DNA of 15,866 nucleotides, taken from contig JANXYE010000284.1 in assembly GCA_025350285.1 (NCBI GenBank), forward strand, positions 1-15,866. Reading direction: 5' to 3'. Position numbers and translations under genes: made by a program. Shown here one piece after another: positions 8,418-15,161 of the stretch. Below the pieces are notes generated by a model. It had not been told where the DNA came from. It made no database searches and saw only the letters and a list, made by a program, of their open reading frames with translations. The stretch is from Chloroflexota bacterium. GTDB lineage: Bacteria; Chloroflexota; Dehalococcoidia; Tepidiformales; Tepidiformaceae. Each line of letters starts with the position of its first letter. The first letter of the stretch is position 1.

Positions 8418-9466
8418 TGGCGAGGCAACGCGTAGCGGTAATCTTCGGGGGACGTTCGGGCGAGCACGAGGTCAGCATCCTCAGCGCGCGAAGCGTCATG
8501 GCCGCCCTCGACCCGGACCGCTGGGAGCCGGTGCCTTTCGGGATCAGCCGGGAGGGCGGCTGGATGACGCCCGTCGAGACGCGTCGCGCAATGGCCGCCG
8601 GGGCGAACTGTTTCGCCGCCCAGGGCAAGCCTCTCCTCGCCGCCGGTGAAGCGCTCGGCGAGCTGGGCTCCTGCGCCGTCGCCTTCCCGCTGGTCCATGG
8701 GCCGTTCGGCGAAGACGGCACGCTCCAGGGCTTCCTCGAACTGGCAGGGCTGCCCTACACCGGCTGCGGCGTGGCCGCAAGCGCCATCGGCATGGACAAG
8801 GCATTGATGAAGGCCCTCTTCCGGGAAGCCGGCATCCGCGTGACACGCTACGCCGTCGTCCGCGCCTGGGAGTTGGCCGATGGCCTGGAGCCGGCCACGC
8901 GTTACCTCGAAGAAACGCTCGGTTACCCGTGTTTCATGAAGCCCGCGAACGGCGGCTCAAGCGTCGGCGTAACCCGCGTCGCTTCCCGTGAAGACATCGC
9001 CGGGGCATTCGCCGCCGCCATTGCCTACGACGACAAGGTCGTCATCGAACAGGCGGTCAAGGGCCAGGAAGTCGAGTGCTCCGTGCTCGGCAATGAGCAC
9101 CCAGAGGTCAGCGTCGCAGGGGAGATCGCGCCCGACCGTGAGTTCTACGACTACGACAGCAAGTATTCCAGCGAGTCCAGGACCGCATTGCACATCCCGG
9201 CGCGCATCACCGCGCAGACATCCGACTCGGTGCGCGAGCTGGCCTTGCGCATGTACCAGGTGATGGGCTGCGAAGGATATGCCCGCGTCGACTTCTTCGT
9301 GACGGCCGAGGGCGACGTCGTGGCGAACGAGATCAACACGATCCCGGGTTTCACGAACATTTCCATGTATCCGAAGTTGTGGGAGGCCTCGGGGGTCTCG
9401 TATAAACAACTGTTAACGCGTATTATCGCCCTTGCATTTGATCGTCACACCCGGAAGGAACGTTAG
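8417..9466 (+). CDS. ddl: D-alanine--D-alanine ligase
   Basis: A 349-residue ATP-grasp ligase making D-Ala-D-Ala, the substrate of MurF. It begins RVAVIFGGRSGEHEVSI (5-21), then PLVHGPFGEDGTLQG (91-105), the ATP-binding KPANGGSSVGV (175-185), the omega-loop segment EFYDYDSKYSS (242-252), and the metal site VDFF plus NEINTIPGFT (304-313). The tyrosine in DSKY occupies the position that favours D-Ala over D-lactate, so the ordinary D-Ala-D-Ala product is expected. The start is taken at ATG 8417, which shares one base with the murB stop (TGATG). GTG codons at 8411 and 8414 are possible, and would add one or two residues. ftsQ begins immediately after the stop with no gap. Confidence 0.95.
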   Translation: MARQRVAVIFGGRSGEHEVSILSARSVMAALDPDRWEPVPFGISREGGWMTPVETRRAMAAGANCFAAQGKPLLAAGEALGELGSCAVAFPLVHGPFGEDGTLQGFLELAGLPYTGCGVAASAIGMDKALMKALFREAGIRVTRYAVVRAWELADGLEPATRYLEETLGYPCFMKPANGGSSVGVTRVASREDIAGAFAAAIAYDDKVVIEQAVKGQEVECSVLGNEHPEVSVAGEIAPDREFYDYDSKYSSESRTALHIPARITAQTSDSVRELALRMYQVMGCEGYARVDFFVTAEGDVVANEINTIPGFTNISMYPKLWEASGVSYKQLLTRIIALAFDRHTRKER

Positions 9467-10339
9467 ATGGCCAACCAGCGCGACTTCCCGCGACGCGACG
9501 CGAGACCACGGATCATCGTCCGGCGGCCACGGCCGAGCGTCGGCGAACGGCGCGTCGTAACCCGGCCCGAACAGCGCCGGGGCGTCGAACAGCCACGCGA
9601 GGCGATCGACTTCACGAACGCCCTGTCGCTCCAAATGCCGCGGCGATGGCTGCTCGTGGCCTGTGTGATCTCCGCCTTTGCCGTGCTCGCGGGGGCGGGC
9701 GTGTTCGCCTTGCGCTCGGATATCTTCACGGTCCGCGAACTACAGGTGCGGGGCAACAGCCGCGTCGCGGCCGAGGACGTCCTCACGAAGGCCGGGCTCT
9801 CCGGCACGAGCATGTTCACCGTGAACCTCGGCGACGCCGAAAAGCGCATCGCCCGGCTGCCGTTCGTGAAGAGCGCGACGATCGCAAAACAGTGGCCAGC
9901 GAGCGTCACCATCAACATCGTCGAGCGGACCATCTGGGGTACGTGGGAACAGGGCGGAGTGCGGTACGCCATCGACCGCGACGGAATCGTCCTCAGCACA
10001 TCGCAGCCAGCGCCGGGCGGGGCGCCCGTAATCCAAAGTTCGGAGCCCGGCAGCCGCCAGGAGGGTGACCACGTGGACTATCAGGCGGTCGCGGCGGCGG
10101 CGGAGATCTACGAAGAGCTGCCGGCCGCCCTCGGCGTGCAGGTGGCCCAGGTCGCATTCACCGCCAGCAAGGGTGTCCAGGTGACAACAACCGACGGGCA
10201 GATCGCCGTCTTCGGGGATTCGAGTTCGATCGCCTACAAGCTCGCCGTCTGGGCGGCCACCCAGAAAGCGGCCCAGGGACAGGGCATCAACTACACGAGC
10301 ATCGACCTGCGCTTCGGCAATCGGCCGGTGCTGCAGTGA
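9467..10339 (+). CDS. ftsQ: Cell division protein FtsQ/DivIB
   Basis: A 290-residue bitopic divisome protein that scaffolds FtsL, FtsB and FtsW-FtsI. The N-terminal cytoplasmic part (1-60) is arginine-rich, with a hydrophobic membrane segment at about 61-82 (WLLVACVISAFAVLAGAGVF). An extracytoplasmic POTRA domain follows at about 86-155, with FTVRELQVRGNSRV, EDVLTKAGLSGTSMF, RLPFVKSATI and WPASVTINIVER, all characteristic of FtsQ/DivIB. YAIDRDGIVLS begins the C-terminal beta domain. ATG 9467 sits directly after the ddl stop, with GGAAGG at 9453-9458, 8 bases upstream. FtsL and FtsB, its usual partners, are not in the window. Sequence identity in this family is low, but the motif order and the position before ftsA make the call secure. 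Confidence 0.92.
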   Translation: MANQRDFPRRDARPRIIVRRPRPSVGERRVVTRPEQRRGVEQPREAIDFTNALSLQMPRRWLLVACVISAFAVLAGAGVFALRSDIFTVRELQVRGNSRVAAEDVLTKAGLSGTSMFTVNLGDAEKRIARLPFVKSATIAKQWPASVTINIVERTIWGTWEQGGVRYAIDRDGIVLSTSQPAPGGAPVIQSSEPGSRQEGDHVDYQAVAAAAEIYEELPAALGVQVAQVAFTASKGVQVTTTDGQIAVFGDSSSIAYKLAVWAATQKAAQGQGINYTSIDLRFGNRPVLQ

Positions 10340-10355
10340 TGAGAGAGGTATCGAG

Positions 10356-11600
10356 ATGAGGCGAAAAACAACGGTCGCGGCAATCGATGTGGGCTCGACG
10401 AAAGTCGCGGTGATCGTTGGCGACGCCGGCCCGATGGGGGAGACGCGCGTCCTCGGCGTGGGCGTCGCGCCGGCGGCCGGCCTTACGCGGGGCGTCATCG
10501 ACAACATCACCTCTGCCCGAGAGTCGATTGCGATTGCCGTGGAGAAGGCGGAGCAGGCCTGCGGGATGCGCATCCTCAGCGCCGTCATCGGGGTCTCCGG
10601 CGCCCATATTTCGTCGCAGAGCAACCGCGGGATTATCGCGATCACGGACCGCCTCCGTCCTATTACGTCGGACGACCGCGCGCGCGTACTCGAAACCGCG
10701 GGCCAAATCGCCATCCCCACGAACCGCCAGGTGCTGCACGTGCTCCCGCGGCACTACTGGGTGGAGGGCACGGAGCCCGTTTCCGACCCGGTCGGGATGT
10801 ACGGCGTGCGCCTGGACGCTGAGACGCACATCGTCACCGCCCAAACTTCGGCTATCCAGAACCTGACGAAGTGCGTCGAGGGGGCTGGTGTGACCGTCGA
10901 TGAAGTGGTCATCGAGTCCCTCGCCTCGGCCTACAGCGTGCTCACGGAACAAGAGAAGGCGCAGGGCGTGGCGCTCGTCGATATCGGCGGCGCCGTCACC
11001 TCGCTGATCGTTTTCCACGAAGGGACGGTGGCGCACACGGCCTCCTTGGCGCTCGCCGGTTCGCATCTCACGCAGGACCTGGCTCAGATGCTCCGTTGCC
11101 CGTGGGAGAGCGCTGAAGACCTGAAATGCCGCCATGGAGCCGCCCACGCCGGCGGCGTCGCGCCCGGCGAGACGGCCGAGATCAAAGCCTTCGGCACACA
11201 CGCTCAGAAGAGCGTGCCATTGGAATACGTCCGCGAGATCTTGCAGGCGCGCTGCGAAGAGATCCTCGAGATGGTGCAGATCGAACTCAAGCGCGTGGAT
11301 TACTTCGACAACATCGCGGCCGGACTGGTGCTCACGGGCGGGACGAGCCAGTTGGCTGGCTTTGCGGAGGTGGCCGAGGCTCGGCTCGCCCTCCCCGCCC
11401 GGATAGGACTGCCGGCCGGCTATTCCGGTATGTCCGACATCATCGGGACGCCCGCGTACGCGACATCCATCGGGCTCGTGGAGTACGCGCTCCAGAGCAG
11501 GGACCGGCCGGCTGAACTCGTCAGCGCGGGCTTCGAGGTACCGGTTGGTGGCATCTTCCGGCGCCTCGCATCGTTGGGGCGGGCGCTTATGCCGCAGTAA
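10356..11600 (+). CDS. ftsA: Cell division protein FtsA
   Basis: A 414-residue actin-fold ATPase that tethers FtsZ filaments to the membrane. The phosphate-1 motif AAIDVGSTKVAVIVG is at 8-22. The FtsA-specific SHS2/1C subdomain spans about 84-162, with NRGIIAITD and QVLHVLPRHYWVEG. Phosphate-2 is VALVDIGGAVTSLIVF (205-220), and the adenosine motif is GLVLTGGTSQLAGF (323-336). The C-terminus IFRRLASLGRALMPQ (400-414) can form an amphipathic helix with arginines on one side, as expected for the membrane-targeting tail. Conserved C-terminal segments near GTPAYATSIGLVEYA complete the fold. An AGAGAGG-like ribosome site lies 8 bases before the ATG. It is 16 bases after ftsQ and 14 before ftsZ. MreB and DnaK relatives lack the 1C domain, so confusion is unlikely. 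Confidence 0.95.
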   Translation: MRRKTTVAAIDVGSTKVAVIVGDAGPMGETRVLGVGVAPAAGLTRGVIDNITSARESIAIAVEKAEQACGMRILSAVIGVSGAHISSQSNRGIIAITDRLRPITSDDRARVLETAGQIAIPTNRQVLHVLPRHYWVEGTEPVSDPVGMYGVRLDAETHIVTAQTSAIQNLTKCVEGAGVTVDEVVIESLASAYSVLTEQEKAQGVALVDIGGAVTSLIVFHEGTVAHTASLALAGSHLTQDLAQMLRCPWESAEDLKCRHGAAHAGGVAPGETAEIKAFGTHAQKSVPLEYVREILQARCEEILEMVQIELKRVDYFDNIAAGLVLTGGTSQLAGFAEVAEARLALPARIGLPAGYSGMSDIIGTPAYATSIGLVEYALQSRDRPAELVSAGFEVPVGGIFRRLASLGRALMPQ

Positions 11601-11606
11601 GGAGGG
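11601..11606 (+). promoter_or_regulatory. Ribosome binding site of ftsZ
   Basis: GGAGGG directly after the ftsA stop (TAA at 11598-11600), 8 bases before ATG 11615. It supports the longer ftsZ start and would allow high FtsZ output independent of coupling to ftsA. Confidence 0.75.
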
Positions 11607-11614
11607 AGTTTGGC

Positions 11615-12790
11615 ATGAACCTGAAGCTGTTCAAGGAGATCGACACCTACACCCGTACTGGAGAGGACCTGAGCATGAGCAACCGCAACGAAACAGAAGG
11701 ACTTCCCATCATCAAGGTCGTTGGCGTCGGCGGCGGAGGATGCAACGCCGTCAACCGCATGACCCGGGCAAAGATCCCCGGCGTCACCTTCGTCGCCTGC
11801 AATACCGACGCCCAGTCGTTGATGTCCAGCGAGGCCCAACACCGCGTCCGCGTCGGTGAGAAGCTGACGAAGGGCCTCGGCGTCGGCGGCGACCCAGCCC
11901 GTGGCGAACGGGCCGCCGACGAAAGCCGCGACGAACTTCTCGAGTTGCTCAAGAACACCGAAATGGTGTTCGTTACCGCCGGCATGGGCGGCGGCACCGG
12001 CACCGGAGCGGCCCCCGTCGTGGCCGGAATCGCGAAGGAATGCGGCGCCTTGACCATCGGCATCGTCACGATGCCTTTCGCCTGGGAAGGGCAGAAACGC
12101 CGCCGCAAGGCGGAGGAAGGCGTCGCCCGCCTCCGCGAGACGGTCGATACACTCATCATCATCCCCAACCAGCGCCTGCTTGAGATCTGCCCGCCGAACT
12201 GTTCGATCGATGATGCCTTCGCGACGGCGGACGATGTCCTCCACCAGGCCATCCGCTCTATTTCGAACATCATCAGTTCGAACGGGTCGATCAACCTCGA
12301 CTTCAACGACATCAAGACCGTGATGAGCGAAGCCGGGCCCGCTCTGCTCGCCGTCGGCAAGGCCACCGGCGAAAACCGCGCCGCGGAAGCGGCCCGGTCG
12401 GCGACGGTGAGCGCATTGCTCGACCAGTCGATCGACGGCGCGCGGGCCGTGCTCTGGAGCCTCAGCTACGCCGGCGACCTGCCTCTCCGTGAACTCGACG
12501 CCGCGGGGCGCGTGATCGCCGAACTGGCCGACCCGGATGCGAACGTCTTCATGGGCACCGTCGTCGATCCGGAAATGGGGGACGAAGTCCAGGTCACACT
12601 CATCGCAACCGGCTTCCCGCCGAGGGCGCGCCACCTGGAAGACCCGCGCGAAACCAATCGCATCGGCGACATGGGCCTGCCCGGGGTTTCAAGCATGGAC
12701 GACGCTGAATTGCCCGCGTTCCTGCGGCGCAACATTCGCTCAATGAACGAAGCTCCCCGGCCGTTGGCCAGGCTGGCTGAAAGGAGGTAG
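11615..12790 (+). CDS. ftsZ: Cell division GTPase FtsZ
   Basis: A 391-residue tubulin-like GTPase forming the cytokinetic ring. KVVGVGGGGCNAVNRM (34-49) is the nucleotide-binding N-terminus, CNTDAQSL follows, and the tubulin signature GGGTGTG is at 125-131. VTMPFAWEG (151-159), VDTLIIIPNQRLL (177-189) and the T7 loop NLDFNDIK (227-234), with its catalytic aspartates, complete the polymerising core. The C-terminal linker is short (about 30 residues), and ELPAFLRR (365-372) matches the conserved peptide that binds FtsA and other tethers. A further 19-residue basic tail follows. The first 20 residues precede the usual start of the family. ATG 11615 has a strong ribosome site, but an in-frame ATG at 11675, with GGAGAGG 8 bases upstream, is an equally plausible second start. 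It is the last gene of the cluster, followed by a terminator. Confidence 0.96.
   Translation: MNLKLFKEIDTYTRTGEDLSMSNRNETEGLPIIKVVGVGGGGCNAVNRMTRAKIPGVTFVACNTDAQSLMSSEAQHRVRVGEKLTKGLGVGGDPARGERAADESRDELLELLKNTEMVFVTAGMGGGTGTGAAPVVAGIAKECGALTIGIVTMPFAWEGQKRRRKAEEGVARLRETVDTLIIIPNQRLLEICPPNCSIDDAFATADDVLHQAIRSISNIISSNGSINLDFNDIKTVMSEAGPALLAVGKATGENRAAEAARSATVSALLDQSIDGARAVLWSLSYAGDLPLRELDAAGRVIAELADPDANVFMGTVVDPEMGDEVQVTLIATGFPPRARHLEDPRETNRIGDMGLPGVSSMDDAELPAFLRRNIRSMNEAPRPLARLAERR
11660..11666 (+). promoter_or_regulatory. Candidate internal ribosome binding site for a shorter FtsZ
   Basis: GGAGAGG lies inside the first codons of ftsZ, 8 bases before an in-frame ATG at 11675. Initiation there would give a protein 20 residues shorter that starts close to the conserved fold. 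It could also be chance in a purine-rich coding stretch. Confidence 0.4.
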
Positions 12791-12863
12791 GAACCTAAGC
12801 CGAGCGCTTGAATCCGGAAGAGATGCGGAACCCCTGGTCTCGATGTCCGAAGGTTTCGCGGTT

Positions 12864-12906
12864 GGGGCTTGATGCTATGGGAGATGGCATCAAGCCTCTT
12901 CTTTTT
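12864..12906 (+). terminator. Rho-independent terminator of the dcw cluster
   Basis: A perfect 10-base stem, GGCTTGATGC (12866-12875) with GCATCAAGCC (12887-12896), has an 11-base loop. It can be extended at the base by a G-U and a G-C pair. The T-rich run TTCTTTTTG follows at 12899-12907. It lies about 75 bases after the ftsZ stop and points along the + strand, so it ends the cluster transcript. On the - strand there is no T-run, so it should not serve the convergent genes. Confidence 0.88.
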
Positions 12907-13111
12907 GAACCAGTAGCGCCCGTTTACCCCGCCGGTTCCCCTCCTCCGTTTCAGCCGGATCGGTACAATACCACAGCGGTTAAGGATTCGGCTAGAGGGG
13001 AATTCTGCGCGGGCCGTCGGCGGTTGTGGCGCGCCTGGCGAACTACGGACATGAACCGCCGCTTGCTTTCGCGCGCGGTGCTGACGCCGTCGAGCGCCGT
13101 CACGTGCCCTT
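12907..13111. other. Convergent intergenic region without a recognisable gene
   Basis: About 205 bases between the dcw terminator and the end of the convergent GNAT gene (with the ftsZ 3' tail, the gene-free stretch is about 320 bases). Open frames cross it on both strands, but none resembles a protein family or has a ribosome site. No T-rich hairpin was seen to terminate the - strand unit. A TACAAT at 12964-12969 looks like a -10 box but lacks a matching -35 and a downstream gene. Confidence 0.6.
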
Positions 13112-13873
13112 TTACGCGCGCGCCACACCCGTAACACTCCACAGCGCCCGATACCCACAGCTCTCTGCAACCAGGTGCGAGCGCACATTCGCGGCGTTGC
13201 AGGTGTAATAGGGTACGGCCCCTTGCTCCAGCACCCATGCCGAGGCCGCCAGCGTCACGGGCCGGGCGAGCCCCTTCCCGCGCCACGCCCGTCGCACATC
13301 GAGCCCGATCTCCATGCAGCCGTTGCCGTCGTCCGCCACGGCCGTCGCCGCGGCCGCTTCGCCGTGCTCGTCGAAGACAACGAAGGCGGTCCGCAGGCGC
13401 TCGAACCAGTCGCCTTCGTCGGCATCGCCAAGAGCGTTGTGGAACTGCTCGCCGGCGCGCCACTCCCGCATCCACGCTTTGTCGCCCGGCGCGAGGCGAA
13501 AGTCCGGTGGCAACGGGAGCGGACCCGGCCGCTCCGCCAGAGCGAAACCGAGCGCCGCGCTTCGCCCATCGGCCGCCTGCCCTGAGCGCCCGACTTCCGC
13601 CGCGAGGCCTCCGAGGAAGGCGGGGTTGAACGCCCACCAGTGCTTCTTCGGGTGGTTCGCGTTGACCCAATCGAGATATGGCTCCTCGACGCTCACGACG
13701 GTCCCCGTCCCGAAGCTAACGACCAGGCCCGCGTACTCCGGGCACAGCACCTTCGCCGGGCGCGCGACAACGACAAGTTCGTTCGAATCGAACGCGGCCT
13801 CGTCGCAGCCAAGGTCGGCGGCCTGAGTCCGCCGGATCGCGCCGGAGCAGTGCGCCCAGAGCTGCCGGTCCAT
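13112..13873 (-). CDS. GNAT family N-acetyltransferase
   Basis: A 253-residue protein with a C-terminal GNAT fold. CMEIGLDVRRAWRGKGLA (186-203) is motif A, where the RxxGxG-type segment RGKGLA binds the acetyl-CoA pyrophosphate. CNAANVRSHLVAESCGY (225-241) is motif B. The N-terminal half, with VVARPAKVLCPEYAGLVVS and WWAFNPAFLGGLA, resembles the two-part GNAT_acetyltran-type proteins; that assignment is from memory and less certain. The acceptor substrate cannot be told. The start is ATG at 13873, with GAGGG about 7 bases upstream, rather than TTG 13879, which leaves almost no room for a ribosome site. It lies 2 bases after the acyl-CoA dehydrogenase stop, so the pair is probably one operon read toward the dcw cluster. 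The TAA stop is at 13112-13114. Confidence 0.85.
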   Translation of the reverse strand: MDRQLWAHCSGAIRRTQAADLGCDEAAFDSNELVVVARPAKVLCPEYAGLVVSFGTGTVVSVEEPYLDWVNANHPKKHWWAFNPAFLGGLAAEVGRSGQAADGRSAALGFALAERPGPLPLPPDFRLAPGDKAWMREWRAGEQFHNALGDADEGDWFERLRTAFVVFDEHGEAAAATAVADDGNGCMEIGLDVRRAWRGKGLARPVTLAASAWVLEQGAVPYYTCNAANVRSHLVAESCGYRALWSVTGVARA

Positions 13874-13875
13874 GC

Positions 13876-15042
13876 TCAATCCCTCGGCAGGCCGAGCCCA
13901 CGGGTGGCGATGATGTTGCGCTGCACCTCGCTCGATCCGCTGTAAATCGTCGGTGACACATTCTCCATGTGGTCATCGGCGAGTTGCCCACCGAGGCCGG
14001 CGTGTTTCGAACCCGGCAACAGCGCGCCGCCCGGGCCCTGCACGTTCACGCCGAAGTTGCTGATGCGCTGCCCGAGTTCGGTCGCGAACACCTTGATCAC
14101 GGAGGCCTCGGTGTTCACCACCTTCCCGGTCTCCTGCATCCAGGCCGTGCGATAGCTCAAGAGTCGCCCGACCTCGTTCGCAACGTAAAGGTCCGCGAGG
14201 CGGTGCTTGAGGAGCTTCGCGTACGCGCCGCCGGGCCGCGATTCGCGCATGAACAGCGCCAGTTCATCGAGCACGCGCTGGTTGGCCGCGATAGAGGCCA
14301 CATTCGAGCGCTCGAAATCGAGCAGCGTCATCGCCACATACCAGCCGTTATTCTCTTCGCCGACACGGTTCGCGGCGGGGACTCGGACATCTTCGAAGAA
14401 GACCTGGTTGAATTCGTGGTGGCCGGCGAAGTTGACGATCGGCTGGACGGAGATACCGGGCGTCTTCATATCGACGAGCAGAAAGCTGATGCCCTTGTGC
14501 TTCGGCGCGTCCGGGTTCGTGCGGACGACCATGAAGCACCAGTCAGCGTGATGGGCGCCCGTCGTCCAGATCTTCTGGCCGTTGACGATGTAGTCGTCGC
14601 CATCGCGGACAGCGCGCGTCTGGAGGGCGGCGAGGTCGCTGCCGGCGCCCGGTTCGGAATAGCCCTGGCACCAGATGGCTTCGCCGCTGGTGATGCGGGA
14701 GAGGTGGTCGCGCTTCTGCTCCGCGGAACCGTGGACAATAAGCGTTGGTCCGATCATCCCGACGCTAAAGACGCGCCCGGCGTCCGGGGCGCCGGCGTAG
14801 GAGAGCTCCTCGCTGAAGACCATCTGGTTGACGTGCTTCCAGCCGAGGCCGCCGTAGGCCTCGGGCCAGGCGGGGGCCACCCATTTGCGGGAAGCGAGGT
14901 TCTGGAGAAACGCCATCTGGCCGGGCCAGTCTTCCTGGCTCGTTGGCCGGCTGGCCCCGTGGTAGTCCTTGAGCGCGACCTTCGCGAACGCGCGCACCTC
15001 CGCGCGAAGCGCGTCGTGTTCGGCGGTGAACTTGAAATCCAT
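13876..15042 (-). CDS. Acyl-CoA dehydrogenase family protein
   Basis: A 388-residue FAD enzyme of the acyl-CoA dehydrogenase family, which oxidises an acyl-CoA thioester to the trans-2-enoyl-CoA and passes electrons to ETF. The N-terminal helical domain starts MDFKFTAEHDALRAEVRAF. The middle beta domain has WCQGYSEPGAGSDLA (124-138) and GQKIWTTGAHHADW (155-168). The C-terminal domain has LDFERSN (241-247) and ends with IYSGSSEVQRNIIATRGLGLP. Serine 368 occupies the place of the MCAD catalytic glutamate (YEGT), whereas Glu244 aligns with the isovaleryl- and long-chain-type base, so that position is the likely catalyst. The frame is open 43 codons further upstream, but that part has no family similarity and covers the promoter. 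A G-rich run precedes ATG 15042. The chain length of the substrate is unknown. Confidence 0.93.
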   Translation of the reverse strand: MDFKFTAEHDALRAEVRAFAKVALKDYHGASRPTSQEDWPGQMAFLQNLASRKWVAPAWPEAYGGLGWKHVNQMVFSEELSYAGAPDAGRVFSVGMIGPTLIVHGSAEQKRDHLSRITSGEAIWCQGYSEPGAGSDLAALQTRAVRDGDDYIVNGQKIWTTGAHHADWCFMVVRTNPDAPKHKGISFLLVDMKTPGISVQPIVNFAGHHEFNQVFFEDVRVPAANRVGEENNGWYVAMTLLDFERSNVASIAANQRVLDELALFMRESRPGGAYAKLLKHRLADLYVANEVGRLLSYRTAWMQETGKVVNTEASVIKVFATELGQRISNFGVNVQGPGGALLPGSKHAGLGGQLADDHMENVSPTIYSGSSEVQRNIIATRGLGLPRD

Positions 15043-15076
15043 GGGAACCCCCCGGGCGCGTGGATGGGATGGACAG

Positions 15077-15105
15077 AGTTTACCGTGCGGTAAGCTCGCT
15101 GTCGC
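15077..15105 (-). promoter_or_regulatory. Candidate promoter of the acyl-CoA dehydrogenase operon
   Basis: On the - strand, GCGACA (15105-15100) and TAAACT (15082-15077) are separated by 17 bases, a weak sigma70-like pair. Transcription would start about 28 bases before ATG 15042. The spacer and -10 contain the palindrome at 15080-15093. Each hexamer matches consensus at four of six positions, so support is moderate. Confidence 0.4.
15080..15093. promoter_or_regulatory. Candidate TetR-family operator palindrome
   Basis: TTACCG-TG-CGGTAA is an inverted repeat with perfect 6-base arms, located 38 bases upstream of the acyl-CoA dehydrogenase start. The ACCG-NN-CGGT core is the kind of site bound by TetR-type regulators of fatty-acid and acyl-CoA genes. 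It overlaps the proposed -10 box, which would fit repression relieved by an acyl-CoA ligand. No regulator gene is in the window. Confidence 0.5.
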
Positions 15106-15149
15106 GATCAGACAGATGGCCGCATTCGACCCGGTCGCGGGCATGCCGC

Positions 15150-15155
15150 TACGCT
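15150..15155 (+). promoter_or_regulatory. Candidate -10 box for a leaderless transcript of the motif-repeat gene
   Basis: TACGCT (TAnnnT type) ends 6 bases before ATG 15162, the spacing expected if transcription starts at the start codon. No Shine-Dalgarno is present. The -35 is poor (a TTCGAC at 15125-15130 is too far), so this site is weaker than those of the two antitoxin genes. Confidence 0.3.
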
Positions 15156-15161
15156 GATCCA

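Noticed and set aside
12964..12969. TACAAT as a possible -10 box for a small RNA or gene
   Set aside because: No -35 at the right distance and no hairpin-plus-T-run or gene downstream on the + strand.
13057..13110. GC-rich imperfect inverted repeats after the GNAT stop as a - strand terminator
   Set aside because: Arms are short and mismatched and no T-run follows on the - strand.
12808..13134. A 108-codon + strand frame starting with TTG after ftsZ
   Set aside because: It runs through the intrinsic terminator, has no ribosome site at a proper distance and no recognisable features.
12466..13188. A 240-codon - strand frame across the ftsZ end and intergenic region
   Set aside because: It overlaps both ftsZ and the GNAT gene and its terminator hairpin region; composition is that of a shadow frame.
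13874..13879. TTG start for the GNAT protein overlapping the upstream stop as TTGA
   Set aside because: The ATG six bases later has the better ribosome site spacing (GAGGG about 7 bases upstream).
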